This document shows, one piece after another, positions 1-7,059 of a stretch of DNA of 52,280 nucleotides (its first letter is position 1; each line of letters begins with the position of its first letter). This DNA comes from Deltaproteobacteria bacterium UBA5329 (GTDB taxonomy: Bacteria; Desulfobacterota; Syntrophorhabdia; Syntrophorhabdales; Syntrophorhabdaceae), in the NCBI GenBank assembly GCA_002408185.1, contig DHQV01000072.1, positions 1 to 52,280 of the forward strand, in the 5' to 3' direction. The position numbers and the translations under genes are program-made. The notes beneath the pieces were generated by a model that saw only the letters and a program-made list of their open reading frames with translations, was not told the origin of the DNA and did not search any database.

Positions 1-42
1 AACGGCACGTACGGTGGTGTGAGGCCCCAGCCTGCTTGATTC

Positions 43-473
43 CTACGGTAATGTTTCGATAAGTTCTAGGTCGAAGGCCAGCTCTTTTCCTGCAAGCGGA
101 TGGTTGAGGTCGAGCGTAACGTGAGCTTCCGTTACGTCAAGAACCAGCGCCTTGGTGGACGTTCCGCGCGAGGACTGGACGTCAAGCTTCATTCCCGGGC
201 GAAGTTTTATTGTTTCAGAAATTCTCGGCCTCGCGATAACGGTGCAGAGGTCTTCCCTGTGCTGACCGTATGCTTCCTCTGGTTGAACGGTGACGGTTTT
301 TCTATCACCTGCCTGCATGCCGATGATGCCTCTCTCAAAACCCATGATGACCGTGCCTTTACCTTATGATAAAAATGAAAGGTTCTTTGTCCAGTGCCGC
401 GTCGAAAACGGTCCCATCCCTGAGAGATCCTTTTGTAGTGGACCTTCACCCTGTCATTGGCCTTAGTTCTCAT
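43..473 (-). pseudogene. FKBP-type peptidyl-prolyl isomerase, second copy, broken by two frameshifts
   Basis: This is a tandem paralogue of the intact FKBP gene just upstream (578-1006). An ATG at 473 opens MRTKANDRVKVHY, matching AGDIVKVHY of the intact copy, but the frame is lost in an A-run near 432-435. The middle part (KGSLRDGTVF) reads in a second frame. It meets a stop near 363, where one extra base separates it from the C-terminal part (KGTVIMGFERGIIGM), which reads to the stop at 43. The C-terminal 100 residues keep DLNHPLAGKELAFDLELIE, the conserved SlyD/SlpA-type end. Removing one base at each site restores a full-length protein of about 142 residues. Either the gene is decaying or two single-base assembly errors are present; the homopolymer at the first site makes an error possible. 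The 100-residue remnant alone would lack the N-terminal strand of the FKBP fold. Confidence 0.8.
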
Positions 474-577
474 CGATGCCTCCGTTGAGGACAGGTAAAA
501 GCTGCACTTCCCATGTTCGCCATGATATTCTTGCAGCCTAGATGGATTATGGAAGTCAACCAAAGGACAAAGTCTCT

Positions 578-1006
578 TTAGAGTATCCCTACAAGTTCGA
601 TTTCGAAAACAAGGTCTTGGCCGGCTAGAGGATGGTTAAGATCAAGAGTGATGTCGGTTTCGGTAATGCCCCTTACGACTGCGCGGGCTATACCCCCTTC
701 CGTCGAGCGGACCTGAAGGATCATCCCTAGCGACAGCTCGAGTTCCGGTGGTACCTGAGAGCGGGGGACAACGGCCACAAGATCGTTATTATAAGGCCCG
801 TACGCATCCTCGGCCAGAATGGACACTTTCCTGGATTCCCCCACCTCCATGCCGATGACACCGTTTTCAAAGCCGGGTATCACCATCTGTTTACCGATCG
901 TAAATTCAAGGGGTTGGCCGCCGCGGGAGGAATCGAATTCCGTGTTGTCGGAAAGGGTTCCCGTGTAATGGACTTTTACGATATCGCCTGCTTTTGCTGC
1001 TGTCAT
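578..1006 (-). CDS. FKBP-type peptidyl-prolyl cis-trans isomerase (SlyD/SlpA-like)
   Basis: This 142-residue protein belongs to the FKBP prolyl isomerase family, cytosolic foldases that catalyse cis/trans isomerisation of X-Pro bonds and act as chaperones. It opens with AGDIVKVHYTGTL, followed by FDSSRGGQPLEF and a VIPGFENGVIGMEVGE block, the FKBP core. An insert-in-flap region with DLNHPLAGQDLVFEIE at the end is typical of the SlyD/SlpA branch. It lacks the long histidine-rich metal-binding tail of E. coli SlyD, so SlpA/FkpB-like is the better comparison. The start follows a GGAGG ribosome-binding site near 1011-1015. It lies between the RRM gene upstream and the broken FKBP copy downstream, probably in one minus-strand transcript. 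Confidence 0.92.
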   Translation of the reverse strand: MTAAKAGDIVKVHYTGTLSDNTEFDSSRGGQPLEFTIGKQMVIPGFENGVIGMEVGESRKVSILAEDAYGPYNNDLVAVVPRSQVPPELELSLGMILQVRSTEGGIARAVVRGITETDITLDLNHPLAGQDLVFEIELVGIL

Positions 1007-1056
1007 TATATCCTCCGTGATATTAAAGTTTATGGTGCCGCATTGGTCCGCTGGTT

Positions 1057-1323
1057 CTACCTGCGTGACCCCCGGCCGCGCGGTCTTTCCTTCTGAGGCC
1101 GCGCGTCGTCAATTCGCAGCGTTCTTCCCTCAAACTCTTTGCCGTTAAGGGCCTGTTTTAGCTTCTCCGCGTCTTCTTTTGTCGCCATTTCTACAAAACC
1201 GAACCCTTTTCCTTCGATCACGCGCACGTCTTTAACTTCACCATACTCCGCAAATAAATTCCGTAATTGTTCACCCGTGACTGAATAGGTGAGGTTGCCG
1301 ATATAAAGCTTGCCGCCGTTCAT
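1057..1323 (-). CDS. RRM-domain RNA-binding protein
   Basis: This 88-residue protein is a single RNA-recognition motif with a short basic tail. RNP2 is LYIGNL (residues 6-11) and RNP1 is KGFGFVEM (about 39-46), with the aromatic residues that stack on RNA present in both. The end is PRGRGSRR, an arginine/glycine tail like those of bacterial glycine-rich or cold-inducible RRM proteins. Such proteins bind single-stranded RNA and probably act as RNA chaperones. The start is supported by a GGGAGG site about 8 bases upstream. A predicted promoter at 1465-1493 would give a leader of about 135 nt that contains an imperfect hairpin near 1348-1366. It is the likely first gene of the RRM-FKBP transcript. 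Confidence 0.92.
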   Translation of the reverse strand: MNGGKLYIGNLTYSVTGEQLRNLFAEYGEVKDVRVIEGKGFGFVEMATKEDAEKLKQALNGKEFEGRTLRIDDARPQKERPRGRGSRR

Positions 1324-1464
1324 TGAAACACCTCCCTTACCCTGGAGCGTTTTGATATTTCAAACGAGAAGGGTATTTTCCCGTGAAACACGAGACGAAG
1401 AAGAGAGAAAAACCCGGAAGCGGATATTGAAACATTCCCCTCAAGGGATCCTGTATCTAAGGTA

Positions 1465-1493
1465 ATGATAAAACGCTTTGGAGGCATTGACAA
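1465..1493 (-). promoter_or_regulatory. Sigma-70-type promoter for the RRM/FKBP genes
   Basis: On the minus strand TTGTCA (1493-1488) and TATCAT (1470-1465) are separated by exactly 17 bases. The -35 box overlaps that of the divergent promoter at 1487-1515. Predicted from consensus only. Confidence 0.55.
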
Positions 1494-1515
1494 GGGAAAA
1501 GTATTTCATTAGGAT
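1487..1515 (+). promoter_or_regulatory. Sigma-70-type promoter for the SYLF/transglycosylase genes
   Basis: TTGACA (1487-1492) and TAGGAT (1510-1515) are separated by 17 bases, about 30 bases ahead of the GTG start at 1547. Its -35 box lies on the same bases as the opposite-strand -35 of the RRM promoter. Confidence 0.6.
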
Positions 1516-1546
1516 GTATGGAAATAGCAGCAGGAGGATTTAATTT

Positions 1547-2257
1547 GTGAAAAAGATTCCCGTTCGGTTTTCGACTTTTCTCTGCATGATGATCGTATCT
1601 TGCCTGTTCCTGGTGCCGCATGATGTTTCTGCAAATGATAGCACGCAGGCTAGGCATCTTGTGCAGAAAGCCCGGATGACACTGGAGTCTTTTGCTGCTG
1701 CACCTGAAATGGAGACCTTGCGGTCGCTTCTGAAAAGCGCGCAGGGCGTTTTTATTGCCCCCCAGATATTGAGAGGTGCTTTTGTCATTGGCGCCTCGGG
1801 CGGAAGCGGTGTTTTCCTTGTCCGCGACAAACATAGAGGTGATTGGGCAGGGCCCGCGTTCTATACCATCGGCGAGGCAAGCTTTGGATTTCAGATAGGC
1901 GGTGATGCCTCGGAGGTGGTCCTTGTCGCGATGACCGAGCGGGGCGTGAATGCCCTCCTGTCGACCAGTGTGAAACTTGGTGGGGATGTCGGCATTGCTG
2001 TCGGCCCGGTCGGTGCCGGGGCCGAAGCATCGACGGCAAACCTGAGTGCTGATATTATCAGTTTTTCGCGTTCGAAAGGCCTCTATGGCGGGATATCCCT
2101 TGAAGGGGCAGTTGTAGCCGTACGCGAAGGACTGAACGCAGCATATTACGGGAAGACCGTTTCCCCTGCGGACATTCTTATTGCCCGGTCCGTCGATAGC
2201 GAACATGCCGCACGGCTCCGCGCGGAAACAGCAAGATTGGCAGGAGGAAAGCACTAA
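1547..2257 (+). CDS. SYLF-domain (Ysc84-type) lipid-binding protein, exported
   Basis: This 236-residue protein starts with GTG just after an AGGAGG site. Residues 1-30 form a signal peptide (MKKIPVRF, hydrophobic core, cleavage likely after DVSA). The mature part matches the SYLF/DUF500 family: a region about APEMETLRSLLKSAQGVFIAP, then a glycine-rich stretch (GASGGSGVFLVRD), FQIGGDASEVVLV, and SLEGAVVAVREGLNAAYYGK near the end. In eukaryotes the domain binds phosphoinositides; bacterial members are periplasmic or outer-membrane-associated and functionally undefined. It precedes the transglycosylase gene by about 50 bases and probably shares its transcript, which is compatible with an envelope role. 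Confidence 0.88.
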   Translation: MKKIPVRFSTFLCMMIVSCLFLVPHDVSANDSTQARHLVQKARMTLESFAAAPEMETLRSLLKSAQGVFIAPQILRGAFVIGASGGSGVFLVRDKHRGDWAGPAFYTIGEASFGFQIGGDASEVVLVAMTERGVNALLSTSVKLGGDVGIAVGPVGAGAEASTANLSADIISFSRSKGLYGGISLEGAVVAVREGLNAAYYGKTVSPADILIARSVDSEHAARLRAETARLAGGKH

Positions 2258-2305
2258 AGATCTTTTGGTTTTGTGGCGGTAAGATCAGAGAAAAGGGGGT
2301 TCGGT

Positions 2306-3097
2306 ATGAGATCACGTCACATTCCGTTCATCTTTACCCTATCATTGGTTCTAATCTTTGTTCTGACCGGCCTTAACCATGCCTTAGTGGAGCCTGCCTA
2401 TCAGAATGGCCTCGACGAACTCAAGGCCGATCTCCAGGATCAGGGTTTTACCTCCGAAGAGTTGACCAGTATCTTTTCAGACAGTCGTTTTCAGCTCTAT
2501 CCCCAAATCGTGGGAAGGACCGGAAAGGGAATGAATTATCTGGGCAAAAGGTTCGGTCTTTTGTCAAAGGATTCGATCAGACGCGGGAAGAGTTTCCTCA
2601 CACGATACAGTGCCTCATTGAAAAATGCCGAAAATACCTATGGGGTCCAGAAAGAGGTCATCGCTGCCATACTAAGGGTCGAGACCAATTTTGGGTTGGC
2701 AACGGGCACATATCCGATATTGAACAGTCTGACAACCATGGCGATAATCGAAAACAGACGGTCCGAATGGGCTCGCAAAGAGGTGGCTGAATTATTGAAG
2801 ATGTGCAAGGCCCAGCAAAAGGACCCTTTTACGATACGGGGTTCCTGGGCGGGCGCCTTCGGGATATCCCAGTTCATCCCATCCTCTTATGTAAACTACG
2901 CAGTAGACGGGAACGGGGATGGCACGATAGATCTTATGACGATGACGGATGCTATGGCAAGCGTAGCCAATTATCTCAAATTGCATGGATGGGCCAATGA
3001 CGATCCGGACGGAAAACGTCAGGCAGTCTACGCATACAACCACTGCGACAACTACGTAAACGCCGTCTTCGCATACGCCAAAGCGCTGACGAAGTAA
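2306..3097 (+). CDS. Lytic murein transglycosylase, MltB-like (SLT_2 family)
   Basis: This is a 263-residue cell-wall enzyme predicted to cleave the MurNAc-GlcNAc bond of peptidoglycan with formation of 1,6-anhydro-MurNAc. The family signature ILRVETNFG carries the catalytic Glu (about residue 126), followed by GSWAGAFGISQFIPSSY and the calcium-site-like DGNGDGTIDL. An AYNHCDNYVNAVFAYA stretch ends the domain. The N-terminus is a hydrophobic export segment (FIFTLSLVLIFVLTG) with no clear lipobox. An upstream in-frame GTG at 2273 is possible, but ATG at 2306 has a GGGGG ribosome site 5 bases ahead and gives a sensible signal peptide. A strong terminator follows. Confidence 0.9.
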   Translation: MRSRHIPFIFTLSLVLIFVLTGLNHALVEPAYQNGLDELKADLQDQGFTSEELTSIFSDSRFQLYPQIVGRTGKGMNYLGKRFGLLSKDSIRRGKSFLTRYSASLKNAENTYGVQKEVIAAILRVETNFGLATGTYPILNSLTTMAIIENRRSEWARKEVAELLKMCKAQQKDPFTIRGSWAGAFGISQFIPSSYVNYAVDGNGDGTIDLMTMTDAMASVANYLKLHGWANDDPDGKRQAVYAYNHCDNYVNAVFAYAKALTK

Positions 3098-3103
3098 AAA
3101 CCA

Positions 3104-3157
3104 AAAAGACCTCCCCTCTCGCCCGTTCATCTTCGGTTCGAGATGGGAGGTCTTTTT
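3104..3157 (+). terminator. Rho-independent terminator after the transglycosylase gene
   Basis: The arms AAAAAGACCTCCC (3104-3116) and GGGAGGTCTTTTT (3145-3157) pair perfectly over 13 bases and end in a T-run. The long 28-base loop can form a further short CTCG/CGAG pair. The A-run on the left arm makes it potentially bidirectional. Confidence 0.85.
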
Positions 3158-3191
3158 AGAAAGCTTTCCAGATTTATGCTACATTAATTCA

Positions 3192-3962
3192 ATGGAACCG
3201 CTCATCGACACCCACTGCCACCTGAATGACCCGTCATTTAACGATACGATCGATGATGTGCTTGAACGGGCGCGGCGGAAGGGGGTGGTGGGGTGCGTCG
3301 TGCCGTCCTATGACCGAGAGTCGCTAGCGCGGACGGCGGAACTGGCGCAGTTGAATCCGGATATTCTCTTCCCCGGGTTCGGCATCCATCCGTGGTTTCT
3401 GGATGAAAAGGCACTTCAGGAACTCGAAACCTATGTGAAGATGCCGGAAACGGTATGTCTGGGAGAGGTGGGGCTCGATCTTTCACCGGGGATGCCGTCC
3501 CGGAATGCACAGGAAGCTTTTTTTGCGGCTCAGATCAGGATGGCCGCCGACTATGGGTTGCCGGTCACAGTCCATTGCAGGCGGGCCCATGAACGGGTGT
3601 ATGAAATGGTGCAGCCGTACCGGGACCGTATAACTGTCATCATGCATTCATTTTCGGGAAGCGTCGAGGTGATGAAGAGATTCCTTGACCTTGGCTGCTA
3701 CATTTCCTTTTCGGGGTCTGTCACGCGCGAGACTGCGAAAAAATATCATCGATGCGCTGCGGCCGTACCGGCCGATCGTCTGCTCTTAGAGACTGACGCA
3801 CCCTCGATCGCGACGCAGACGACCCCGGCTTCCCGGGTAGAACCGGTGCATACAGCCGAGATAGCATCGAAGATTGCCGACATACGGGGTGCATCCTATA
3901 CTGAGGTCTGCCGCCGGTCAACCTCGAATGCGCGGTGTGTCTTCGGCAAGAGAATGAAATGA
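3192..3962 (+). CDS. tatD: TatD-family metal-dependent hydrolase
   Basis: This 256-residue TIM-barrel hydrolase of the amidohydrolase superfamily carries the TatD metal ligands: DTHCHL at residues 6-11, GEVGLDL in the middle, VTVHCRRA, an HSFSGS block, and LLLETDAPS. TatD proteins are cytosolic Mg-dependent DNases; many bacterial paralogues have unknown substrates. The GEVGLD motif is canonical and the C-terminus (TSNARCVFG) matches the usual end of the family. No clear ribosome-binding site precedes the ATG. Its stop overlaps the tcdA start in an ATGA junction at 3959-3962, indicating translational coupling. Confidence 0.9.
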   Translation: MEPLIDTHCHLNDPSFNDTIDDVLERARRKGVVGCVVPSYDRESLARTAELAQLNPDILFPGFGIHPWFLDEKALQELETYVKMPETVCLGEVGLDLSPGMPSRNAQEAFFAAQIRMAADYGLPVTVHCRRAHERVYEMVQPYRDRITVIMHSFSGSVEVMKRFLDLGCYISFSGSVTRETAKKYHRCAAAVPADRLLLETDAPSIATQTTPASRVEPVHTAEIASKIADIRGASYTEVCRRSTSNARCVFGKRMK

Positions 3963-4720
3963 CCAAAGCGGAATTATATTTTTCCCGAAGTATCATGCTG
4001 TACGGCCGTGAGGGGTTTGAACGCCTTCAAGAGAGCTCTGTCGCCGTGGTGGGGATGGGCGGGGTCGGTTCCTATGCGGCTGAGGCACTGTGCCGGGCCG
4101 GCCTCGGGAACTTAAGGATCATAGACTGTGATATCATCAAGCCGACCGATATTAACAGACAGGTGATCGCACTGGCGACGAATACGGGGGAGCGGAAGAC
4201 AGATGCGGCTGCAGCCCGTCTCACACAGATAAATCCAGTCGTTCATCTCGATGTTCGTTATGCCTTTTTCCATGAAGATACGGCCGATGAGCTTCTCGGA
4301 GGAAGGTGCGATTTTGTGATCGACGCTATTGACAGCATGAATCCCAAAGCGGAGCTTATAAGCCAGTGCATCCGGCGTTCATTGCCGATCATTTCGGCGC
4401 TGGGCGCGGCCGGAAGGACCGATCCCATGAAAGTGCGCATCGATACCCTCGGAAATACAGAGGTGTGTCCTCTGGCAAGAACCCTCAGGCGTTATCTACG
4501 AGGACGTGGTGTCATGACAGATATCCCGGTCGTTTATTCGACAGAGAAGCCCGTAGAACCCCACCCGGAGGGCCCTTCCTCCACTGAAGAGACCTCCGGG
4601 ACATATATAAGGGGCAGGGCAAGGCAATCGTTGCCGAGCCTTCCAACATTACCAGCTATCTTCGGCCTTATTGCCGCAAACTACGTCATTCTGGAATTAC
4701 TCAAAAATGGCGCCAAGTAG
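3959..4720 (+). CDS. tcdA: tRNA threonylcarbamoyladenosine dehydratase (TcdA/CsdL, E1-like)
   Basis: This protein of about 253 residues belongs to the ThiF/MoeB/E1 superfamily. TcdA uses ATP to cyclise t6A37 of ANN-decoding tRNAs to ct6A. The nucleotide-binding segment is VAVVGMGGVGSYAAEAL, followed by DCDIIKPTDINRQ, with DAIDSMNPKAEL and a CPLARTLRRYLRGRGV segment as in YgdL. The VVYSTEKP motif of the family is present. The ATG at 3959 overlaps the tatD stop. An in-frame ATG at 3935 exists but would run into tatD and has no better ribosome site. TcdA is the most specific assignment; a generic sulfur-carrier adenylyltransferase is less likely because the TcdA-specific segments are present. 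Confidence 0.88.
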   Translation: MTKAELYFSRSIMLYGREGFERLQESSVAVVGMGGVGSYAAEALCRAGLGNLRIIDCDIIKPTDINRQVIALATNTGERKTDAAAARLTQINPVVHLDVRYAFFHEDTADELLGGRCDFVIDAIDSMNPKAELISQCIRRSLPIISALGAAGRTDPMKVRIDTLGNTEVCPLARTLRRYLRGRGVMTDIPVVYSTEKPVEPHPEGPSSTEETSGTYIRGRARQSLPSLPTLPAIFGLIAANYVILELLKNGAK

Positions 4721-4772
4721 TCAAGTCGGATTGGCATTCACTCCTCAATTTCTTCACATAACGCCATCTGTA

Positions 4773-4801
4773 TTGCCTTGTATATCGCAGAATGATATAC
4801 T
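4773..4801 (+). promoter_or_regulatory. Sigma-70-type promoter for the small lipoprotein gene
   Basis: TTGCCT (4773-4778) and TATACT (4796-4801) are separated by 17 bases, 30 bases ahead of the ATG at 4831. Confidence 0.6.
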
Positions 4802-4830
4802 CGGTAACCAGACTTTACAGGAGGGGTTCA

Positions 4831-5322
4831 ATGATACGGATCAAAGATATACTTTGTATCATTATCATCGCATCTTTTCTATTCGCAGGATATGGCTGCG
4901 GGGATTCCGCGAAACAGAGCCAGGCGTCTGACCCTGTCGGAAAATCTTCTGAGCAGGTGGAAAAGGCAGGCGGGTTTGTGGTACCCGCTGACGGGACACC
5001 GAGCGAACAGGTAAAGAAGCTCTGGGAATCTACAGCACCTGTCATTCGTGCGGATGCCCGGGCAAAACTCGGCGATAGAGAATACCAGGAGAAAAGGACA
5101 CCCCTATTCTCTGCTTGGGTAATGTTACAGGGCAAACTCTCACTGGCCGAAACAAAGGACGAAAAAACCCAGAGGGCGATCCCCGAGGTCCTGAAATTAA
5201 TTGACAGCCTGTATGGTTTCCCCGGTTACAGTCCCGAACGCCGCGAAAAAGACCGGGAAACGGTAAAGAAATCTTTCGACCAGCGGTTTCAGAAGTTGGA
5301 CCAACAGATAAAAAGTTTGTAA
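4831..5322 (+). CDS. Small predicted lipoprotein of unknown function
   Basis: This 163-residue protein is not one I recognise. It starts at an ATG behind an AGGAGGGG ribosome site. Residues 5-20 are hydrophobic (ILCIIIIASFLF), followed by AGYGCGDSA, in which Cys about 24 could be lipidated, although the lipobox (GYG-C) is weak. The mature part is soluble, charged and helix-rich, with EQVEKAGGFVVPADGTPSEQ, FSAWVMLQGKLSLAE and a lysine-rich end that could form a coiled coil. It has its own promoter and a terminator-like hairpin downstream, so it is probably monocistronic. The reading frame and the ribosome site make it a real gene. Confidence 0.7.
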   Translation: MIRIKDILCIIIIASFLFAGYGCGDSAKQSQASDPVGKSSEQVEKAGGFVVPADGTPSEQVKKLWESTAPVIRADARAKLGDREYQEKRTPLFSAWVMLQGKLSLAETKDEKTQRAIPEVLKLIDSLYGFPGYSPERREKDRETVKKSFDQRFQKLDQQIKSL

Positions 5323-5334
5323 TGAGATCGTCAG

Positions 5335-5387
5335 TTGTAAGTCGTAGATGAATAAAACACCTTACACCTTACGACTCACGCCTTACG
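5335..5387. repeat. Intergenic GTAAG/CTTAC-rich repeat, copy 1
   Basis: The stretch contains GTAAGTCGTA (5337-5346) facing TACGACTCAC (5370-5379), a near-perfect inverted repeat, with CACCTTACACCTTACG between and CCTTACG after. Closely related words occur at 35483-35600 and 51369-51395. Confidence 0.55.
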
Positions 5388-5424
5388 AAAAAGGGGTAAA
5401 GGTTACCTGTCCTTACCCCTTTTT
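5388..5424. terminator. Bidirectional rho-independent terminator between convergent genes
   Basis: AAAAAGGGGTAAAGG (5388-5402) pairs with CCTTACCCCTTTTT (5411-5424), one base bulged, over an 8-base loop. A- and T-runs on both sides let it stop the lipoprotein transcript (+) and the acyl-CoA ligase transcript (-), whose stop codon is 2 bases away. Confidence 0.82.
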
Positions 5425-5425
5425 G

Positions 5426-7003
5426 CTATCTCAGCCTGAACCTTTGTATTTTACCGGTCGAGCTCTTGGGCAGGTCATCGACGAATTCTATCCAGCGCGG
5501 ATATTTAAATTTTGCCTGCCTGTCGAGGACCCATTGCTTCAGCTCCTCTTTTAATGCTTCGGATCTTTCATGACCATCCCGAAGCCGTATAAACGCCTTG
5601 GGTTTCGTCAGGCCTTTTTCATCAGGAACTCCGACTACAGCGCATTCTAAGACGGCCGGGTGCTGGTTCAACGTGTTTTCAACCTCCAAGGGGGATACCC
5701 AGATGCCGCCGACCTTCAGCATATCGTCAGCGCGTCCGGCACACCAGTAATAGCCCTCTTCGTCGACATAATACTTATCGCCCGTGTTGACCCATTCGCC
5801 CTGCATCGTGACCTTGGTCTTTTCACGCTTGCGCCAGTACTGTTGCGCGGCGCTGTCACCCTTGACGTGCAGGGTCCCTATCTCTCCGCTCGGCACTTCC
5901 TGGCCGTTCTCATCAACCAGTTTCAATTCGTATCCCGGGACCGGTTTTCCCGTGGAACCGGGTTTTATGTCGCCCGGGCGATTGCTCAAAAAGATATGGA
6001 GCATCTCGGTCGAGCCGATGCCGTCGATGATCTCGATGCCGAACCTTTTTTTCCAACGGTCGAAGATATCGGTAGGCAGCGCCTCGCCTGCGGACACACA
6101 TATCCTGACCGAAGAGAGTTCATGCTGGTCATTGGGGTTGCCCTCACGCCCGGTTTCTTTATCCTGTCTGGTCTTGTATTCGAGCATCTGCCCGTATAAG
6201 GTGGGAACGCCGAAGAATACGGTTGGCCGGAATTTTTCGAGATGCCTGAAAACATTCTCGGGTGTCGGGGCATTGACATTGAGTACAGCGGAAGCCCCGA
6301 CGGACATCGGGAAATACATCCCGTTTCCGAGGCCGTAGGAGAAGAAAAGACGGGCCGCAGAAAAGAGAATATCATCCTCGGTTATGCCAAGCACCCCTTT
6401 TGCAAAGGATTCCGATGTCACGACCATATCGTACTGCGAATGGATGGCCCCTTTCGGGGAGCCCGTGGAACCGGAGCTGTAAAGCCAGAAACCGACGTCA
6501 TCCTTCGTCGTGTATTCGGTCTTTACCACGCTTGACGCATGACGGTATTTCTGCTTGAATGGGATGTGTGCACCCTGCACTTCGGATATCACGATAAGGT
6601 CGCGCAAATATAGAAGGTCGCCCTTTATCTTCGCGAGGACCGGCAGAAGTTGTTCCGATATGACGAGGACCTTGGCCCGGGAATCGTTCAGGTAATATTC
6701 GTAGTCTTCGGGAGTGAGCATTGTGTTGACGGGGATAGGGACGGCCCCGATCTGGATGGCCCCCCAGAAAACGGCATAGAACTGAGGTACGTCGAGCATG
6801 ATCATCATAATGCGGTCGTCTACGGTCATGCCGACCTCGCGGAAGGCATTCGAGGTCTTATTGGCCATTTTTTGAATATCATTATACGTATAGTTCCTGT
6901 ATTCCGTGTACACGGCGACCTTGTGCCCGCGCCCCTGCCGTATGTTGCGGTTCACGAAATAATCGGCTGCATTGAAAAAATCAACGGGTAGCCCTGCTGT
7001 CAT
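5426..7003 (-). CDS. Benzoate-CoA ligase family acyl-CoA synthetase
   Basis: This 525-residue AMP-forming acyl/aryl-CoA synthetase activates a carboxylate with ATP and CoA. The P-loop motif YSSGSTGSPKGAIHS lies at about residues 175-189. FFSYGLGNGMYFP and GIGSTEMLHIFLSN are typical of the benzoate/4-hydroxybenzoate-CoA ligase branch, and the end has GDKYYVDEEGYYWCAGRADD and PKSSTGKIQRF with the catalytic Lys. The opening (DFFNAADYFVNRNI) also matches that branch. Benzoate, a substituted benzoate or phthalate derivative, or a cyclic acid are candidate substrates; the sequence alone does not choose. It starts behind AAGGAGG, 56 bases after the phosphatase gene, so it may be the last gene of the Rex-hydrogenase transcript, although a hairpin lies between them. 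Confidence 0.88.
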   Translation of the reverse strand: MTAGLPVDFFNAADYFVNRNIRQGRGHKVAVYTEYRNYTYNDIQKMANKTSNAFREVGMTVDDRIMMIMLDVPQFYAVFWGAIQIGAVPIPVNTMLTPEDYEYYLNDSRAKVLVISEQLLPVLAKIKGDLLYLRDLIVISEVQGAHIPFKQKYRHASSVVKTEYTTKDDVGFWLYSSGSTGSPKGAIHSQYDMVVTSESFAKGVLGITEDDILFSAARLFFSYGLGNGMYFPMSVGASAVLNVNAPTPENVFRHLEKFRPTVFFGVPTLYGQMLEYKTRQDKETGREGNPNDQHELSSVRICVSAGEALPTDIFDRWKKRFGIEIIDGIGSTEMLHIFLSNRPGDIKPGSTGKPVPGYELKLVDENGQEVPSGEIGTLHVKGDSAAQQYWRKREKTKVTMQGEWVNTGDKYYVDEEGYYWCAGRADDMLKVGGIWVSPLEVENTLNQHPAVLECAVVGVPDEKGLTKPKAFIRLRDGHERSEALKEELKQWVLDRQAKFKYPRWIEFVDDLPKSSTGKIQRFRLR

Positions 7004-7022
7004 GATACCTCCTTTGAATTAT

Positions 7023-7059
7023 AAGGGGGAACGGCTCCGGACCGTTCTTGCAACCCCTT
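7023..7059 (-). other. Two-tier hairpin between phosphatase and ligase genes
   Basis: Inner arms GAACGG/CCGTTC (7029-7034, 7042-7047) and outer arms AAGGGG/CCCCTT (7023-7028, 7054-7059) can stack. No proper T-run follows on the minus strand, so it may be an attenuator or an RNA-stability element rather than a true terminator. Confidence 0.4.

Noticed and set aside
1..42. Start of the window before the broken FKBP copy
   Set aside because: Only 42 bases follow the FKBP stop and I see no terminator, gene or repeat in them.
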